A program made the position numbers and the translations under genes. From Skermanella rosea (lineage in GTDB: Bacteria > Pseudomonadota > Alphaproteobacteria > Azospirillales > Azospirillaceae), in the NCBI RefSeq assembly GCF_016806835.2, contig NZ_CP086111.1:1161001-1225000 (forward strand): a DNA stretch of 64,000 nt. The letters are read 5' to 3'. The notes beneath the pieces are model-generated. The model searched no databases. It was not told the DNA's origin and worked only from the letters and a program-made list of their open reading frames with translations. Shown here in pieces: positions 25,909 through 34,758 of the stretch; within the stretch, counting starts at the first letter, position 1, and every line of letters begins with the position of its first letter.

Positions 25909-27759
25909 TCAATACAGTTCCTCCAGCAACTCGCCGTAGCGCTTGCGGATCTCATGGCGGCGGATCTTCAGGGTCGGCGTGAGCTGCGCGTTCTCCACGC
26001 TGAACGGCTCGGGGACGATCACGAACTTGCGGATGCGCTCGATGCCGGACAGGCCGCGGTTCACCCGATCCACCGCCTCGCCGATATGCTTCCGGAAATC
26101 GGCGTCCTCCGCCAGTTCCGCCGGATCGGCCGGCTTGCCGTGGCGCTTGGCCCAGTCGCGCGCCAGTTGAAGATCTGGCACGATCAGGGCCGCCAGGAAC
26201 GGCTTGCCGTCCCCCGCCACCATCACCTGGCCGATGCAGGGCTCCAGCATCAGCAGGTTCTCGATCCGCTGGGGCGCGATGTTGTCGCCGCCGTTGGTCA
26301 CGATCAGGTCCTTCTTGCGGTCGGTCAGGACCAGCGACCCGTCGGGCTCCAGATGGCCGATGTCGCCGGTGTGAAGCCAGCCGTCCACGATGGTTCGGTC
26401 GGTCGCGTCCCGGTCGCCCCAGTAGCCTTTCATCACCATGGGTCCGCGCGCCAGGATCTCGCCGTCCGCAGCGATCCTGACCTCCACGTCGGGCATCGGC
26501 GGGCCGACGGTGTCGTGGCGGATGCGGCTGGGCCGGTTGCAGGCGATCAGCGGCGACGCCTCGGTCTGGCCATAGCCCTGGAGGATGCGGATGCCGAGCG
26601 ACTGGAAGAACAGCGCCGTTTCCGGCGCCAGCGCTGCCCCGCCCGAGATGAAGGCTTTCAGCCGTCCGCCGAAGCGGTCGCAGATCCGATAGCGAACCAG
26701 CCGGTCCAGCACGAAGTCCTGCGCCGCGTCCAGCGGCCCCAGGCGGCCGCCCTGGCGGTACCGCTTGGCGCCCAGCTCCAGCGTCCTGCGGAACAGGGCG
26801 AGGCGCACGCCGCCGGCCCGCTCGACCTCCCGCCGGATGCGCGTCTCCAGGACGTCGTAGAGGCGCGGCACGGCGGTCATGATGGTCGGCCTGACCTCCC
26901 CCAGGTTGCCGGCCAGCTTCTCGACCGATTCCGCATAGGCGATCCGGGCGCCCAGTGTCAGGGCGAACATCTGGCCGCAGGTATGCTCGTAGGCGTGGGC
27001 GAGGGGAAGGAAGGACAGGAAGGTCTCCTCCCCCAGCCCCACGTCCTCGACCAGGGTATAGGCCGACTTGCAGTTGGACAGGATGTTGCCGTGGGTCAGC
27101 ATGACGCCCTTGGGCGTCCCGCCGGTGCCCGAGGTGTAGATGATGCAGGCCACGTCGTCGCGCCCGGCCGGCACGTCCTCGGGACCCTGGGGCCGCTCCG
27201 CCTCCTGCGCCGCGCCGCGCCGAAGCAGCTCCGCCCAGCCCAGGGCTTCGGGCGCGCCGTCGGGCATGCCCGGCATGTCCCCGTTGAAGCCGACCACCGC
27301 CCGCATGCCGCGCACCTGGAGGACGGCGGGCAGCACCTTGCGCATCAGCGCCGGGGTGGAGACCAGCACCACCTGCGCGCCGCTGTCGGTCAGCGTATGG
27401 AGATGGTCGGACGCGGTGCTGGTGGTGTAGGCCGGGACAGTGACGGCGCCCAGCGACATGATCGCGAAGTCGGCGATCAGCCATTCCGGCCGGTTCTCCG
27501 CGACGATGGCGACCCGGTCGCCGCGCCCGACGCCCAGGCCGCGCAGGCCCGCCGCCGCGCGCCGGACGTCGCGCGCGACCTCCTCCCAGCTCTGCCGGCG
27601 CCAGTCGCCCGCCTGCTTGGAGATCAGCAGCGGCCGGTCGCCCTGGCGCAGCACCTGGTCGAAGAGCATGCCGGGCAGGCTCGACCAGCGGTCGTAGGTG
27701 TCGCGATCGGTGGTGGCGCGGTCGGTCCGCGTCGGGTGATCGGGGCGCGTGCTGTTCAT
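25909..27759 (-). CDS. Long-chain acyl-CoA synthetase, AMP-forming
   Basis: A 616-residue adenylate-forming ligase that activates a fatty acid with ATP and joins it to CoA. Motifs in order: the P-loop IIYTSGTGGTPKGVML (about residue 190), GYGQTEASP, the WLHTGDIG signature and a late TDRKKDLIVTNGGDNIAP block. The amino end resembles bacterial long-chain (FAA1/FadD15-like) synthetases rather than the E. coli FadD type. ATG 27759 has GGAAGG five bases upstream. It is divergent from pepF and about 80 bases behind the start of the GAF kinase, with which it may form a unit. Chain-length preference cannot be read. Confidence 0.88.
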   Translation of the reverse strand: MNSTRPDHPTRTDRATTDRDTYDRWSSLPGMLFDQVLRQGDRPLLISKQAGDWRRQSWEEVARDVRRAAAGLRGLGVGRGDRVAIVAENRPEWLIADFAIMSLGAVTVPAYTTSTASDHLHTLTDSGAQVVLVSTPALMRKVLPAVLQVRGMRAVVGFNGDMPGMPDGAPEALGWAELLRRGAAQEAERPQGPEDVPAGRDDVACIIYTSGTGGTPKGVMLTHGNILSNCKSAYTLVEDVGLGEETFLSFLPLAHAYEHTCGQMFALTLGARIAYAESVEKLAGNLGEVRPTIMTAVPRLYDVLETRIRREVERAGGVRLALFRRTLELGAKRYRQGGRLGPLDAAQDFVLDRLVRYRICDRFGGRLKAFISGGAALAPETALFFQSLGIRILQGYGQTEASPLIACNRPSRIRHDTVGPPMPDVEVRIAADGEILARGPMVMKGYWGDRDATDRTIVDGWLHTGDIGHLEPDGSLVLTDRKKDLIVTNGGDNIAPQRIENLLMLEPCIGQVMVAGDGKPFLAALIVPDLQLARDWAKRHGKPADPAELAEDADFRKHIGEAVDRVNRGLSGIERIRKFVIVPEPFSVENAQLTPTLKIRRHEIRKRYGELLEELY

Positions 27760-27930
27760 GTCTGCCTTCCGTGTAGGTGAGGTCCATTCTGGAGTGGGCC
27801 TTGAGGCCGTGACGCTGGCGGCGTGGAGGAGCATGGGCGCCGGTTACGGCCCGATATATAGAACGGGACAGCCGCTTGGACGGGTTCATTCGCCTGCCTA
27901 TATCCCTGGCAGCGCAACAGGAGGATACCG

Positions 27931-29751
27931 ATGAGCCAGACAGCGACCGCAGAGCCGCTCGACAATCCCGAATCGGGAATGCCCGACCTCGGCGAGCTGC
28001 CGACCTGGGATCTGGGCGACCTCTACCCGGGGCAGGACTCCGACGCGCTGAAAGCCGACCTGGACCGGATGGAAAAGGCGTCGAAGGACTTCCACAGGAG
28101 CTACAACGGCAAGTTGGCGGACCTGAGCGGTGCCCAGCTCGGCAGCGCCGTTGCCCAGTACGAGGAGATCGACGAGACCCTGTCGCGCATCATGAGCTAT
28201 GCGCACCTGGTCTACGCCGGCGACATGAACGACCCGAACGTGGGCAAGTTCTTCCAGGGCATCCAGGAGCGGGTCAACGGCATCTCGACCCACCTGCTGT
28301 TCTTCACCCTGGAGCTCAACCGGCTCGACGACGCGGTGCTCGCCGCCAAGATGAAGTCGCCGGAACTGGCGAAGTACGCGCCCTGGCTGCGCGACATCCG
28401 CGTGTTCCGCCCGCACCAGCTTTCGGACGAGCTGGAGCGCCTGCTCCACGAGAAATACGTGGTCGGCCGCGCCGCCTGGAACCGCCTGTTCGACGAGACG
28501 ATCGCCGGGCTCCGCTTCACCATCGGCGGCCGGGAGATGACCTGCACCGAGGCGCTGAACCGCCTGACCGACCGCTCGTCCGAGCGCCGGCGCGAGGCGG
28601 CGGTGGAGATCGGCCGGGTGCTCGACGCCAATGTCCGCACCTTCGCGCTGATCACCAACACGCTGGCCAAGGACAAGGAGATCGAGGACAAGTGGCGCAA
28701 CTATCCGCGCCCGACCTCGTCCCGCAACAAGTCCAACCATGTCGAGGACGAGGTGGTGGACGCGCTGGTCACCGCCGTCAAGGGCGCCTACCCGGACCTG
28801 TCGCACCGCTACTACGCGCTCAAGGCCAAGTGGTTCGGCGGCGACACGCTGGACTATTGGGACCGAAACGCGCCGCTGCCGGACGACGTGGACCGGCTGA
28901 TCCCGTGGACCGAGGCGCGCGGCATCGTTCTGGACGCCTATGGCCGCTTCTCGCCGGAGCTGGCCGCCGTCGGCCGGCGCTTCTTCGACAATGCCTGGAT
29001 CGACGCGCCGGTCCGGCCGGGCAAGGCGCCCGGCGCCTTCGCGCACCCGACGGTGCCGAGCGTCCACCCGTACCTGCTGGTCAACTACCAGGGCAAGACC
29101 CGCGACGTGATGACCCTGGCCCACGAGCTGGGGCACGGCGTCCATCAGGTGCTGGCCGGCCGGCAGGGCCACCTGATGGCCGACACGCCGCTGACCCTGG
29201 CGGAGACCGCGTCGGTGTTCGGCGAGATGTTGACCTTCCGCTCGCTGCTCGACGCGGAGACCGACCCGGCCGCCAAGAAGATCATGCTGGCCTCCAAGGT
29301 GGAGGACATGCTGAACACGGTGGTCCGCCAGATCGCCTTCTTCGACTTCGAGCAGCGGCTCCACACCGAGCGGCGCGAGGGCGAGCTGACGGCGGAGCGG
29401 ATCGGCGAGATCTGGATGGACGTGCAGGCGGAGAGCCTCGGCCCGGCGCTTCGCTTCGACCAGGGATACCGGACCTACTGGGCCTATATCCCGCACTTCA
29501 TCCACTCGCCCTTCTACGTCTACGCCTATGCCTTCGGCGACTGCCTGGTCAACTCGCTCTACGCGGTCTACCAGGACGCGGCGGACGGCTTCGCCGAGCG
29601 GTACCTGAAGATGCTGTCGGCCGGCGGCACGCTGCGCCACCAGGAACTGCTGGCCCCGTTCGGCCTCAACGCCTCCGATCCCGCCTTCTGGGACAAGGGC
29701 CTGGGCGTGATCCGCGGCTTCATCGACGAGCTGGAGCGGCAGGACCGCTGA
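27931..29751 (+). CDS. pepF: Oligoendopeptidase F, M3 family
   Basis: A 606-residue cytoplasmic zinc peptidase that cuts short peptides, as in recycling of signal peptides or nutrient peptides. The zinc site is HELGH at residues 398-402 (LAHELGHGVHQ), with the downstream Glu of the family in ETASVFGEM. The length and the oligoendopeptidase_F amino domain (DLGDLYPGQDSDALKADL) fit the PepF group. The start has an excellent AGGAGGA site. A GC-rich cruciform follows the stop. No transporter or partner gene is linked. Confidence 0.93.
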   Translation: MSQTATAEPLDNPESGMPDLGELPTWDLGDLYPGQDSDALKADLDRMEKASKDFHRSYNGKLADLSGAQLGSAVAQYEEIDETLSRIMSYAHLVYAGDMNDPNVGKFFQGIQERVNGISTHLLFFTLELNRLDDAVLAAKMKSPELAKYAPWLRDIRVFRPHQLSDELERLLHEKYVVGRAAWNRLFDETIAGLRFTIGGREMTCTEALNRLTDRSSERRREAAVEIGRVLDANVRTFALITNTLAKDKEIEDKWRNYPRPTSSRNKSNHVEDEVVDALVTAVKGAYPDLSHRYYALKAKWFGGDTLDYWDRNAPLPDDVDRLIPWTEARGIVLDAYGRFSPELAAVGRRFFDNAWIDAPVRPGKAPGAFAHPTVPSVHPYLLVNYQGKTRDVMTLAHELGHGVHQVLAGRQGHLMADTPLTLAETASVFGEMLTFRSLLDAETDPAAKKIMLASKVEDMLNTVVRQIAFFDFEQRLHTERREGELTAERIGEIWMDVQAESLGPALRFDQGYRTYWAYIPHFIHSPFYVYAYAFGDCLVNSLYAVYQDAADGFAERYLKMLSAGGTLRHQELLAPFGLNASDPAFWDKGLGVIRGFIDELERQDR

Positions 29752-29763
29752 CGATCCCTCTCC

Positions 29764-29812
29764 GGTTCCCGGCGGCGGGAGCGGCATGGCCGCCGTCCCC
29801 GCCGCCGGGACC
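29764..29812. repeat. GC-rich cruciform after pepF
   Basis: A 12-bp perfect stem (29768-29779 with 29798-29809) extended by three more pairs encloses a second 5-bp stem with an ATG loop. It lies 12 bases after the pepF stop. There is no T-run, so it is at best a processing or rho-assisted 3' end. Confidence 0.5.
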
Positions 29813-29826
29813 GTCCGGGCGGAACC

Positions 29827-30045
29827 TCAGGCGTCGGTGGCGGCCCGGCCGGGGCCGATCATCAACGCCATCAGGTCCCGCTCGATGCCGCGCTTCTCCT
29901 CCAGCAGGCGGGCGCGCCGCCGGTTGAGGTCATCGAGGCCGGTGCGGCCGTACCATTCCTTCTGAAGGTCGCACCGTTTCCGCAAGGCTTCGATGCGCGC
30001 CTTGTGCAGCCCGTGGTCAGGCCGGGCTGGGGAAGGCCAATTCAC
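29827..30045 (-). CDS. Possible small coiled-coil protein
   Basis: A frame of about 72 residues from GTG 30045. The second half (from LHKARIEALRKRCDLQKEW to ERDLMALM) is rich in charged residues with heptad-like hydrophobic positions, consistent with a short coiled coil. The amino half is poor. The ribosome-binding site is weak and the frame continues upstream with no better start. I do not recognise it. It may be a real small gene or a chance frame; I keep it because the charged helix pattern is unlike the Arg/Pro/Gly-rich shadows that fill other frames here. Confidence 0.3.
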   Translation of the reverse strand: MNWPSPARPDHGLHKARIEALRKRCDLQKEWYGRTGLDDLNRRRARLLEEKRGIERDLMALMIGPGRAATDA

Positions 30046-30171
30046 CGGTCCGGCCGCCCCTCGCGGTTGCGAAGGTGGGCCGGCACTGGACCGAATACGC
30101 CCGCACGTCAAGGAATATGAATTATCGGGATAGGGCGCCGGGGAGGGTTCCCGCGATGCGCGTGAATGCCG

Positions 30172-30200
30172 TTGCGCATTCCATCGCATTCGCCCAAATT
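30172..30200 (+). promoter_or_regulatory. Weak candidate promoter before the hairpin-sORF unit
   Basis: TTGCGC (30172-30177) and CAAATT (30195-30200) are 17 bases apart, a poor but correctly spaced sigma-70 match. Transcription would begin close to 30207, so the 13-bp hairpin would form the extreme 5' end of the RNA. Confidence 0.25.
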
Positions 30201-30204
30201 CGGC

Positions 30205-30236
30205 CGCGTCCGGGATGAGGCAACATCCCGGACGCG
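30205..30236 (+). ncRNA. Perfect 13-bp hairpin upstream of a mini-ORF
   Basis: CGCGTCCGGGATG and CATCCCGGACGCG pair perfectly around an AGGCAA loop. It ends 16 bases before the mini-ORF start, directly followed by an extended Shine-Dalgarno sequence. No T-run follows, so it is not a classic terminator. A stable 5' RNA structure is the best reading. Confidence 0.5.
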
Positions 30237-30251
30237 AACCGAAAGGAGGTG

Positions 30252-30320
30252 ATGCGTTTGGTAGTCAAGGTTCGGGTCCAGTGGGGCCGAGTCAGGTTTG
30301 AACTCCTGATCAGGCTCTAA
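30252..30320 (+). CDS. 22-codon mini-ORF with extended Shine-Dalgarno
   Basis: MRLVVKVRVQWGRVRFELL then IRL and a TAA stop: a very basic 22-residue peptide alternating Val/Leu with Arg/Lys. GAAAGGAGGTGAT (30241-30253) is complementary over 13 bases to the alphaproteobacterial 16S rRNA tail. That is much longer than any other site in the window. Spacing to ATG 30252 is too tight; TTG 30258 would be at normal distance. It could be a leader peptide, a small membrane-active peptide, or not translated at all, with the site serving as a ribosome decoy. It lies between two strong hairpins. Confidence 0.35.
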   Translation: MRLVVKVRVQWGRVRFELLIRL

Positions 30321-30326
30321 CTTCGA

Positions 30327-30378
30327 CCGGGGAGACGGGAGACAGCAACTCTCCCGTCTCTCCACCGGACCTTGGTCC
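30327..30378 (+). ncRNA. Hairpin pair downstream of the mini-ORF
   Basis: An 11-bp perfect stem (30332-30342 with 30350-30360, loop CAGCAAC) is extended outwards by further pairs and followed at once by a second small hairpin, GGACC-TT-GGTCC (30367-30378). There is no strong T-run. The structures could end the short transcript or form part of a longer leader reaching the chemoreceptor gene at 30668. Confidence 0.45.
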
Positions 30379-30667
30379 CACTTTAAGCGAAATCCCGACC
30401 ATACGGCAAGCGCCATCGGTTGCCGCCACACCCTGGTCCGCACGGGCATGACAATCGTGGTGTCGCATCCTTCCCGACCTGCGGGCTGTTCAGACGTGCA
30501 AACAAGTCGATGCCTTATGGGACGATGAGCGGCCAGCCGCCGGAAGGCCCGTAAGTTCCTTCCCCGCCTGCGGCAAGATAGTTTGCGAATGACTCCATCC
30601 CGGCACTGACTCCCGCGCGCATCGATGGTAGGTTCCTCGCGCCCTGAGACTGCCGAGGCGTGGGATC

Positions 30668-32632
30668 GTGCCGCTGGTCAACCGACTGTCCATATCCACC
30701 AAGATCGCCCTCCTGTGCATCCTCGCGATCGGGGTGATCGGCATCGTCAATCTGGTTGCGCTCCGCGCCGTGCTCCTGGCGGAGGGCGAGCGGCTGGGGT
30801 TCGCGCGGCAGGAAGCCAACATGCGGGTCGCCTGGGAAATGCTTCGGCACCTGGGCGCGCCGCGGCTCGACGACAAGGGCAAGCTGACCGCGGGCGAGAC
30901 GCCGCTGGAAGGCAACATGGATCTGGTGGACCGCATCGGCGCGCTGACCGGCGGGGCGGTGACGCTGTTCTCCGACAGCCGCCGGGTGGCGACCTCCGTC
31001 CGCGACTCGACCGGACGCCGGGCGGTCGGGTCGGGGCTGGTCGATCCCGTCGTGATCGATACCGTGCTGAAGCGCGGGCAGCCGTTCCGGGGCGAGGTCG
31101 CCGTGCTGGGGGAACCCTATCTCGCCGCCTATGATCCGATCGCCGATCCCCAGGGCAAGGTGATCGGCGCGCTGTTCGTCGGCGAGCCGCGGGCCGCCTT
31201 CATGACCATGGTGGACGCCCTGGTCCGCGTCGGCGGATTGCTGGGCGGGGTCGCCGCCCTGCTTGTGGCGGCGGCGTCGTTCCTCGCCATGCGCGGGCTG
31301 CTGGGGCCGCTGACCCGCCTGCGCGCGGTCATGGGGCGGTTCGCCGCCGACCAGCTGGACGAGGAGGTTCCCTGCCTCGACCGGGCCGACGAGGTCGGCG
31401 CCATGGCCGCGTCGGTCCAGGTCTTCCGCGACCACGCGCTCAAGGTCCGCGCCATGCGGGTGGAGGAGGAGCGGCTGGAGGAGTTCCACCGCGACGAGGT
31501 GCGGGCCGCCATCCGCGGCATGGCCGACAAGGTTGACGGCCAGACCCGCAAGGCGATCGAGACCGTGACGGGCCAGACCGACGGCATGCGCGACGCCACG
31601 GCCGGCCTGCACGCCGCCGCGCGCAGCATGGACCGGAACGCCCGCGAGATGTCCGACACCACGGCCCAGGCGCTGGAGGCGGTGGAGACCGCCGCTTCGG
31701 CGGCGGGGCGGCTGTCCGACTCGGTGGACCGGATCAACGCCCAGGTGAAGGAGGCCACCGCCGCTGCCGGGCTCGCGGTCGCCAGCGCCCGCGACGCCGC
31801 CGGCGTCATCCGCACGCTGGACGAGGTCGCGGCCGAGATCGGCGGCATCGTCGGCCTGATCCGCAACGTCGCCTCGCAGACCAACCTGCTGGCGCTGAAT
31901 GCCACCATCGAGGCGTCGCGCGCCGGGGAGGCCGGCAAGGGCTTCGCCGTCGTCGCGGCGGAGGTCAAGGCGCTGTCGCGCGAGACCGAGAGCTCGACCG
32001 ACCGGATCGGCGACCTGATCACCCGCATCCAGGTGGCGGCCGGAGACGCCGGCGCCGCCGTCGGCCGGGTCGGCGACGCCATCGCGGCGGTGGACGGCAT
32101 AGCGGGCCGGATCGGCACCGCGATGGAGGAGCAGTCCCTGGCCATCGCCGAGATCGCCGGCAACGTCGAGGCGACCGCCCGCGCGACCCGCGACGTCTCG
32201 GTCCATGTGGACGCCCTGTCCGGCGACGTGAGGCGCACCGACGACTTGGCGGAAAGCAGCAAACTGGCGGCCTCGGCCCTGAGCGACGGGATCGGGGCGC
32301 TGGCGGAGGCGCTGACCCAGATCGTCCGCACCTCGACCGAGGAGGCCAACCGCCGCGCCCATACCCGGCACCCCTGCCACGTCACGACGGAGGTCGCCGG
32401 CCCGTTCGGCGCCGGGGAGGCCGAACTGCTGGACGTGTCGCGCGGCGGCGCCCTGATCAGCAGCGATATCAAGTTCAAGGCGGGCGACCGGCTGAAGCTG
32501 CGCATTCCCGACCGGGATCAGCCCCAGCACGCCCACGTGGTCGGGGTCACCCGCCACGGTATCCACCTCCAGTTCGACCCCCCGCCGCTGGGCGAGGGAG
32601 AGGTGGCGAGGGTGGCGGGAGCCTCGTGCTGA
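30668..32632 (+). CDS. Methyl-accepting chemotaxis protein with C-terminal PilZ
   Basis: A 654-residue chemoreceptor. A first membrane helix (about residues 8-32) and a second (about 182-205) enclose a periplasmic single-Cache-like sensor; a HAMP region follows, then a long signalling coiled coil with the conserved hairpin tip (about [20 protein letters not shown], residues 405-424). The last 85 residues form a PilZ domain with the cyclic-di-GMP motifs RRAHTR and DVSRGG. Receptors of this design, such as Azospirillum Tlp1, let cyclic-di-GMP reset chemotaxis signalling. The start is GTG 30668. No che genes are adjacent. The upstream 900 bases hold the hairpin-sORF unit. Confidence 0.92.
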   Translation: MPLVNRLSISTKIALLCILAIGVIGIVNLVALRAVLLAEGERLGFARQEANMRVAWEMLRHLGAPRLDDKGKLTAGETPLEGNMDLVDRIGALTGGAVTLFSDSRRVATSVRDSTGRRAVGSGLVDPVVIDTVLKRGQPFRGEVAVLGEPYLAAYDPIADPQGKVIGALFVGEPRAAFMTMVDALVRVGGLLGGVAALLVAAASFLAMRGLLGPLTRLRAVMGRFAADQLDEEVPCLDRADEVGAMAASVQVFRDHALKVRAMRVEEERLEEFHRDEVRAAIRGMADKVDGQTRKAIETVTGQTDGMRDATAGLHAAARSMDRNAREMSDTTAQALEAVETAASAAGRLSDSVDRINAQVKEATAAAGLAVASARDAAGVIRTLDEVAAEIGGIVGLIRNVASQTNLLALNATIEASRAGEAGKGFAVVAAEVKALSRETESSTDRIGDLITRIQVAAGDAGAAVGRVGDAIAAVDGIAGRIGTAMEEQSLAIAEIAGNVEATARATRDVSVHVDALSGDVRRTDDLAESSKLAASALSDGIGALAEALTQIVRTSTEEANRRAHTRHPCHVTTEVAGPFGAGEAELLDVSRGGALISSDIKFKAGDRLKLRIPDRDQPQHAHVVGVTRHGIHLQFDPPPLGEGEVARVAGASC

Positions 32633-32642
32633 CCGGTCGGCC

Positions 32643-32942
32643 TCAGGCCGGGATGGTGAAGGTCTGGATCCAGGAGACGCCGGGCTGCGCGTCGTCCTTC
32701 TGGTACGAGAACGGCTGCGTGATGTCGCCGATCGTCAGGGCGCCCCGGTAGTTGGCGGCGGCGCTCCAGTTGACGCCGACCAGGATCAGGATGTTGATGC
32801 CGGACGTCAGGTAGGGATCCAGGTCGGTGACGTCGTCGAACGCGACGTCCTCCTCCTGTTCCCGGGCATAAACGACCAGACCGTTCAGGAACACGACGAT
32901 CTCGTTGTCCGCGTTGGTCACCCTCAGGGATACTCTTGCCAT
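32643..32942 (-). CDS. Unknown 99-residue beta-rich protein
   Basis: A 99-residue protein with a strong GCAGGAG site before ATG 32942. It has no signal peptide and no membrane segment. The sequence alternates hydrophobic and polar residues (RVSLRVTNADNEIVVFLNG, VSWIQTFTIP) with several Asp/Asn-rich turns, suggesting a beta-sandwich like a lectin or carbohydrate-binding module. An EQEEDVAFDDVTDLDPYL stretch could bind calcium. I do not recognise the family. It is convergent with the chemoreceptor and divergent from the UbiB kinase, and an AT-rich region lies upstream. Confidence 0.65.
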   Translation of the reverse strand: MARVSLRVTNADNEIVVFLNGLVVYAREQEEDVAFDDVTDLDPYLTSGINILILVGVNWSAAANYRGALTIGDITQPFSYQKDDAQPGVSWIQTFTIPA

Positions 32943-33271
32943 CTGGAACTCCTGCCGAACGATGTGGAACGTGCGTGGGATGGGCAGCGATCAGGGATTC
33001 GAGGCGACGACGGCCCGGAAGCCGGGAACCCGCCTGAACAGGGAAAGGCGTTTGCGCTATGCTTGGCGCATCATAAATATCCTCTGTGCGGAATGATATA
33101 TTATTATGTGCCTGTAATGGAGCGGGCGGGCATATTCTTGTATGGGAAAGAAATTCCGGATTTTTCGCTTGCAGGCTCCGCGGCGACCGGTCCCATGCGC
33201 CGCCCCGCCGGCCGTCCGATGCGTGCCCAGGCGCACTGGTCTTTCGCCCGTCGGAGCACCACTTTCCGTGC
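32943..33271. other. Intergenic gap with AT-rich island
   Basis: The 329 bases between the unknown protein and the UbiB-family gene hold no credible gene. Bases about 33070-33120 are strikingly AT-rich for this genome (ATGATATATTATTATG core) and probably contain promoter elements for the divergent genes, though no spaced -35/-10 pair is convincing. Confidence 0.4.
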
Positions 33272-34621
33272 ATGGCAAACGGCACTGAACAGAACTCGTT
33301 CGGCGGGCGCATCGCCCGCTATGCACGGGTCTCCACGGCGATGGGCGGGCTGGCGGCGCGGCTCGCCGGACAGCGCTATCTCGGCATCAAGCTTGAACGC
33401 GGCGAGCACGCGAAGGAACTGAGGGACGCGCTGGGCGGGCTGAAAGGGCCGCTGATGAAGGTCGCGCAGATCCTGTCCAGCATTCCCGACGCCCTGCCGC
33501 AGGAATATGTCCAGGAACTCTCGCAGCTCCAGGCCGACGCGCCCAGCATGGGCTGGCCCTTCGTCAAGCGGCGGATGGCGTCGGAGTTGGGTCCCGACTG
33601 GCAGAAGCGGTTCGCGAAGTTCGAGCACGAGGCCGCGTCCGCCGCGTCCCTCGGGCAGGTCCACAAGGCTGTCGGGCTGGACGGCAGACAGCTCGCCTGC
33701 AAGCTCCAGTATCCCGACATGATGTCCGCGGTCGAGGCCGACCTGCGGCAGCTCGGGCTGATCTTCTCGATCTACGAGCGCTACGACAAGACCATCTCGA
33801 CCCGGCAGATCCACGCCGAGATCTCGGCCCGCCTGCGCGAGGAGCTGGACTATGCGCTGGAGGCACGGCACACGGCGCTGTACCGCGACATCCTGGCGCC
33901 CGTCGGCAGCGTCCACGTGCCCGAGGTGGTTCCGGAGCTGTCGACCAAGCGGCTGCTGACCATGGGCTGGCTCGACGGGCGCAAGATCCTGGACTACGTC
34001 AAGGACCATCCGGAACGCCGGAATGACTTGGCGTTGAACATGTTCCGGGCCTGGTACACGCCGTTCTATACCTGCGGCACCATCCACGGCGACCCCCACC
34101 TGGGCAACTACACCGTGCGGCCCGACGCCTCGATCAACCTGCTCGATTTCGGCTGCATCCGCATCTTCAAGCCCAGCTTCGTCAAGGGCGTCATCGACCT
34201 GTACCACGCGCTCCAGACCGATGACCGCGATCTTGCGGCGGAGGCGTACCGCGTCTGGGGCTTCAACAAGATCGACAATCAGTTGATCGACATCCTCAAT
34301 GTCTGGGCGCACTTCGTCTACGCTCCGATCATGGACGACCGGACCCGCAGGATCGACGAGACCAACAGCGCCATGTACGGGCGCGAGGCGGCGGAGAAGG
34401 TCCACAAGGCGCTTCACGAGGTCGGCGGGCTGGAGATCCCCCGGGAATTCGTCTTCATGGACCGGGCGGCCATCGGGTTGGGGTCGGTGTTCCTGCATCT
34501 CCAGGCCGAAGTCAACTGGTACCAGCTCTTCCATGACCTGATCGGCGACTTCGACGTGAACGCGCTGGAGACGCGCCAGACCGGGCTGCTCAATCGCCAT
34601 GGGGTGCCGCTGCCGACCTGA
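33272..34621 (+). CDS. AarF/UbiB-family atypical kinase
   Basis: A 449-residue ABC1/UbiB-family protein, part of the ancient atypical kinase group linked to ubiquinone synthesis and membrane lipid handling. Family features: an amino-terminal Lys-bearing segment LKGPLMKVAQILSSIPD in place of the KxGQ motif, an Ala-rich loop AAASLGQVHKA, and the catalytic and metal sites in IHGDPHLGN and LLDFGCIR. There is no carboxyl-terminal membrane pair as in UbiB itself, so it is nearer to the soluble AarF-like paralogues. ATG 33272 (MANGTEQ) starts the conserved part. It is not next to ubi genes. The partner substrate is unknown. Confidence 0.88.
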   Translation: MANGTEQNSFGGRIARYARVSTAMGGLAARLAGQRYLGIKLERGEHAKELRDALGGLKGPLMKVAQILSSIPDALPQEYVQELSQLQADAPSMGWPFVKRRMASELGPDWQKRFAKFEHEAASAASLGQVHKAVGLDGRQLACKLQYPDMMSAVEADLRQLGLIFSIYERYDKTISTRQIHAEISARLREELDYALEARHTALYRDILAPVGSVHVPEVVPELSTKRLLTMGWLDGRKILDYVKDHPERRNDLALNMFRAWYTPFYTCGTIHGDPHLGNYTVRPDASINLLDFGCIRIFKPSFVKGVIDLYHALQTDDRDLAAEAYRVWGFNKIDNQLIDILNVWAHFVYAPIMDDRTRRIDETNSAMYGREAAEKVHKALHEVGGLEIPREFVFMDRAAIGLGSVFLHLQAEVNWYQLFHDLIGDFDVNALETRQTGLLNRHGVPLPT

Positions 34622-34672
34622 CCTCCCTCGCGTGTTCCCGGCGCGTGTTGTCGATTTTTCGTGAGAAATTGC

Positions 34673-34698
34673 GGAACCAACCAGTCAAAACCTTTGTT
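34673..34698 (+). promoter_or_regulatory. Candidate EcfG-type promoter of the secreted protein
   Basis: GGAAC (34673-34677) and GTT (34696-34698) are 18 bases apart, fitting the EcfG general stress pattern. Transcription would start near 34706, giving a leader of about 50 bases to the start at 34759. The inverted repeat at 34689-34714 overlaps the -10 element and start point. Confidence 0.45.
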
Positions 34699-34714
34699 GA
34701 GGGGGCCAAAGGTT
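34689..34714. promoter_or_regulatory. Perfect 8-bp inverted repeat, candidate operator
   Basis: AACCTTTG (34689-34696) and CAAAGGTT (34707-34714) form a perfect dyad with a 10-base spacer. It straddles the -10 region and probable start of the upstream EcfG-like promoter, a typical repressor position. It could also fold in the RNA leader. Confidence 0.4.
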
Positions 34715-34758
34715 GCCGAATGGCGGCCGGATCGCCCCCAAGACGAGGATCAATTCCC

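Noticed and set aside
27860-27895. AGAAC-N19-GTT upstream of pepF as an EcfG promoter
   Set aside because: The GG of the -35 element is missing and the spacing is at the upper limit.
29764-29812. Cruciform after pepF as a rho-independent terminator
   Set aside because: The stem is strong but no T-run follows on either strand.
30490-30936. Minus-strand frame overlapping the chemoreceptor start
   Set aside because: Ser/Arg-rich composition, no ribosome-binding site, and antisense to the membrane helix region of the receptor.
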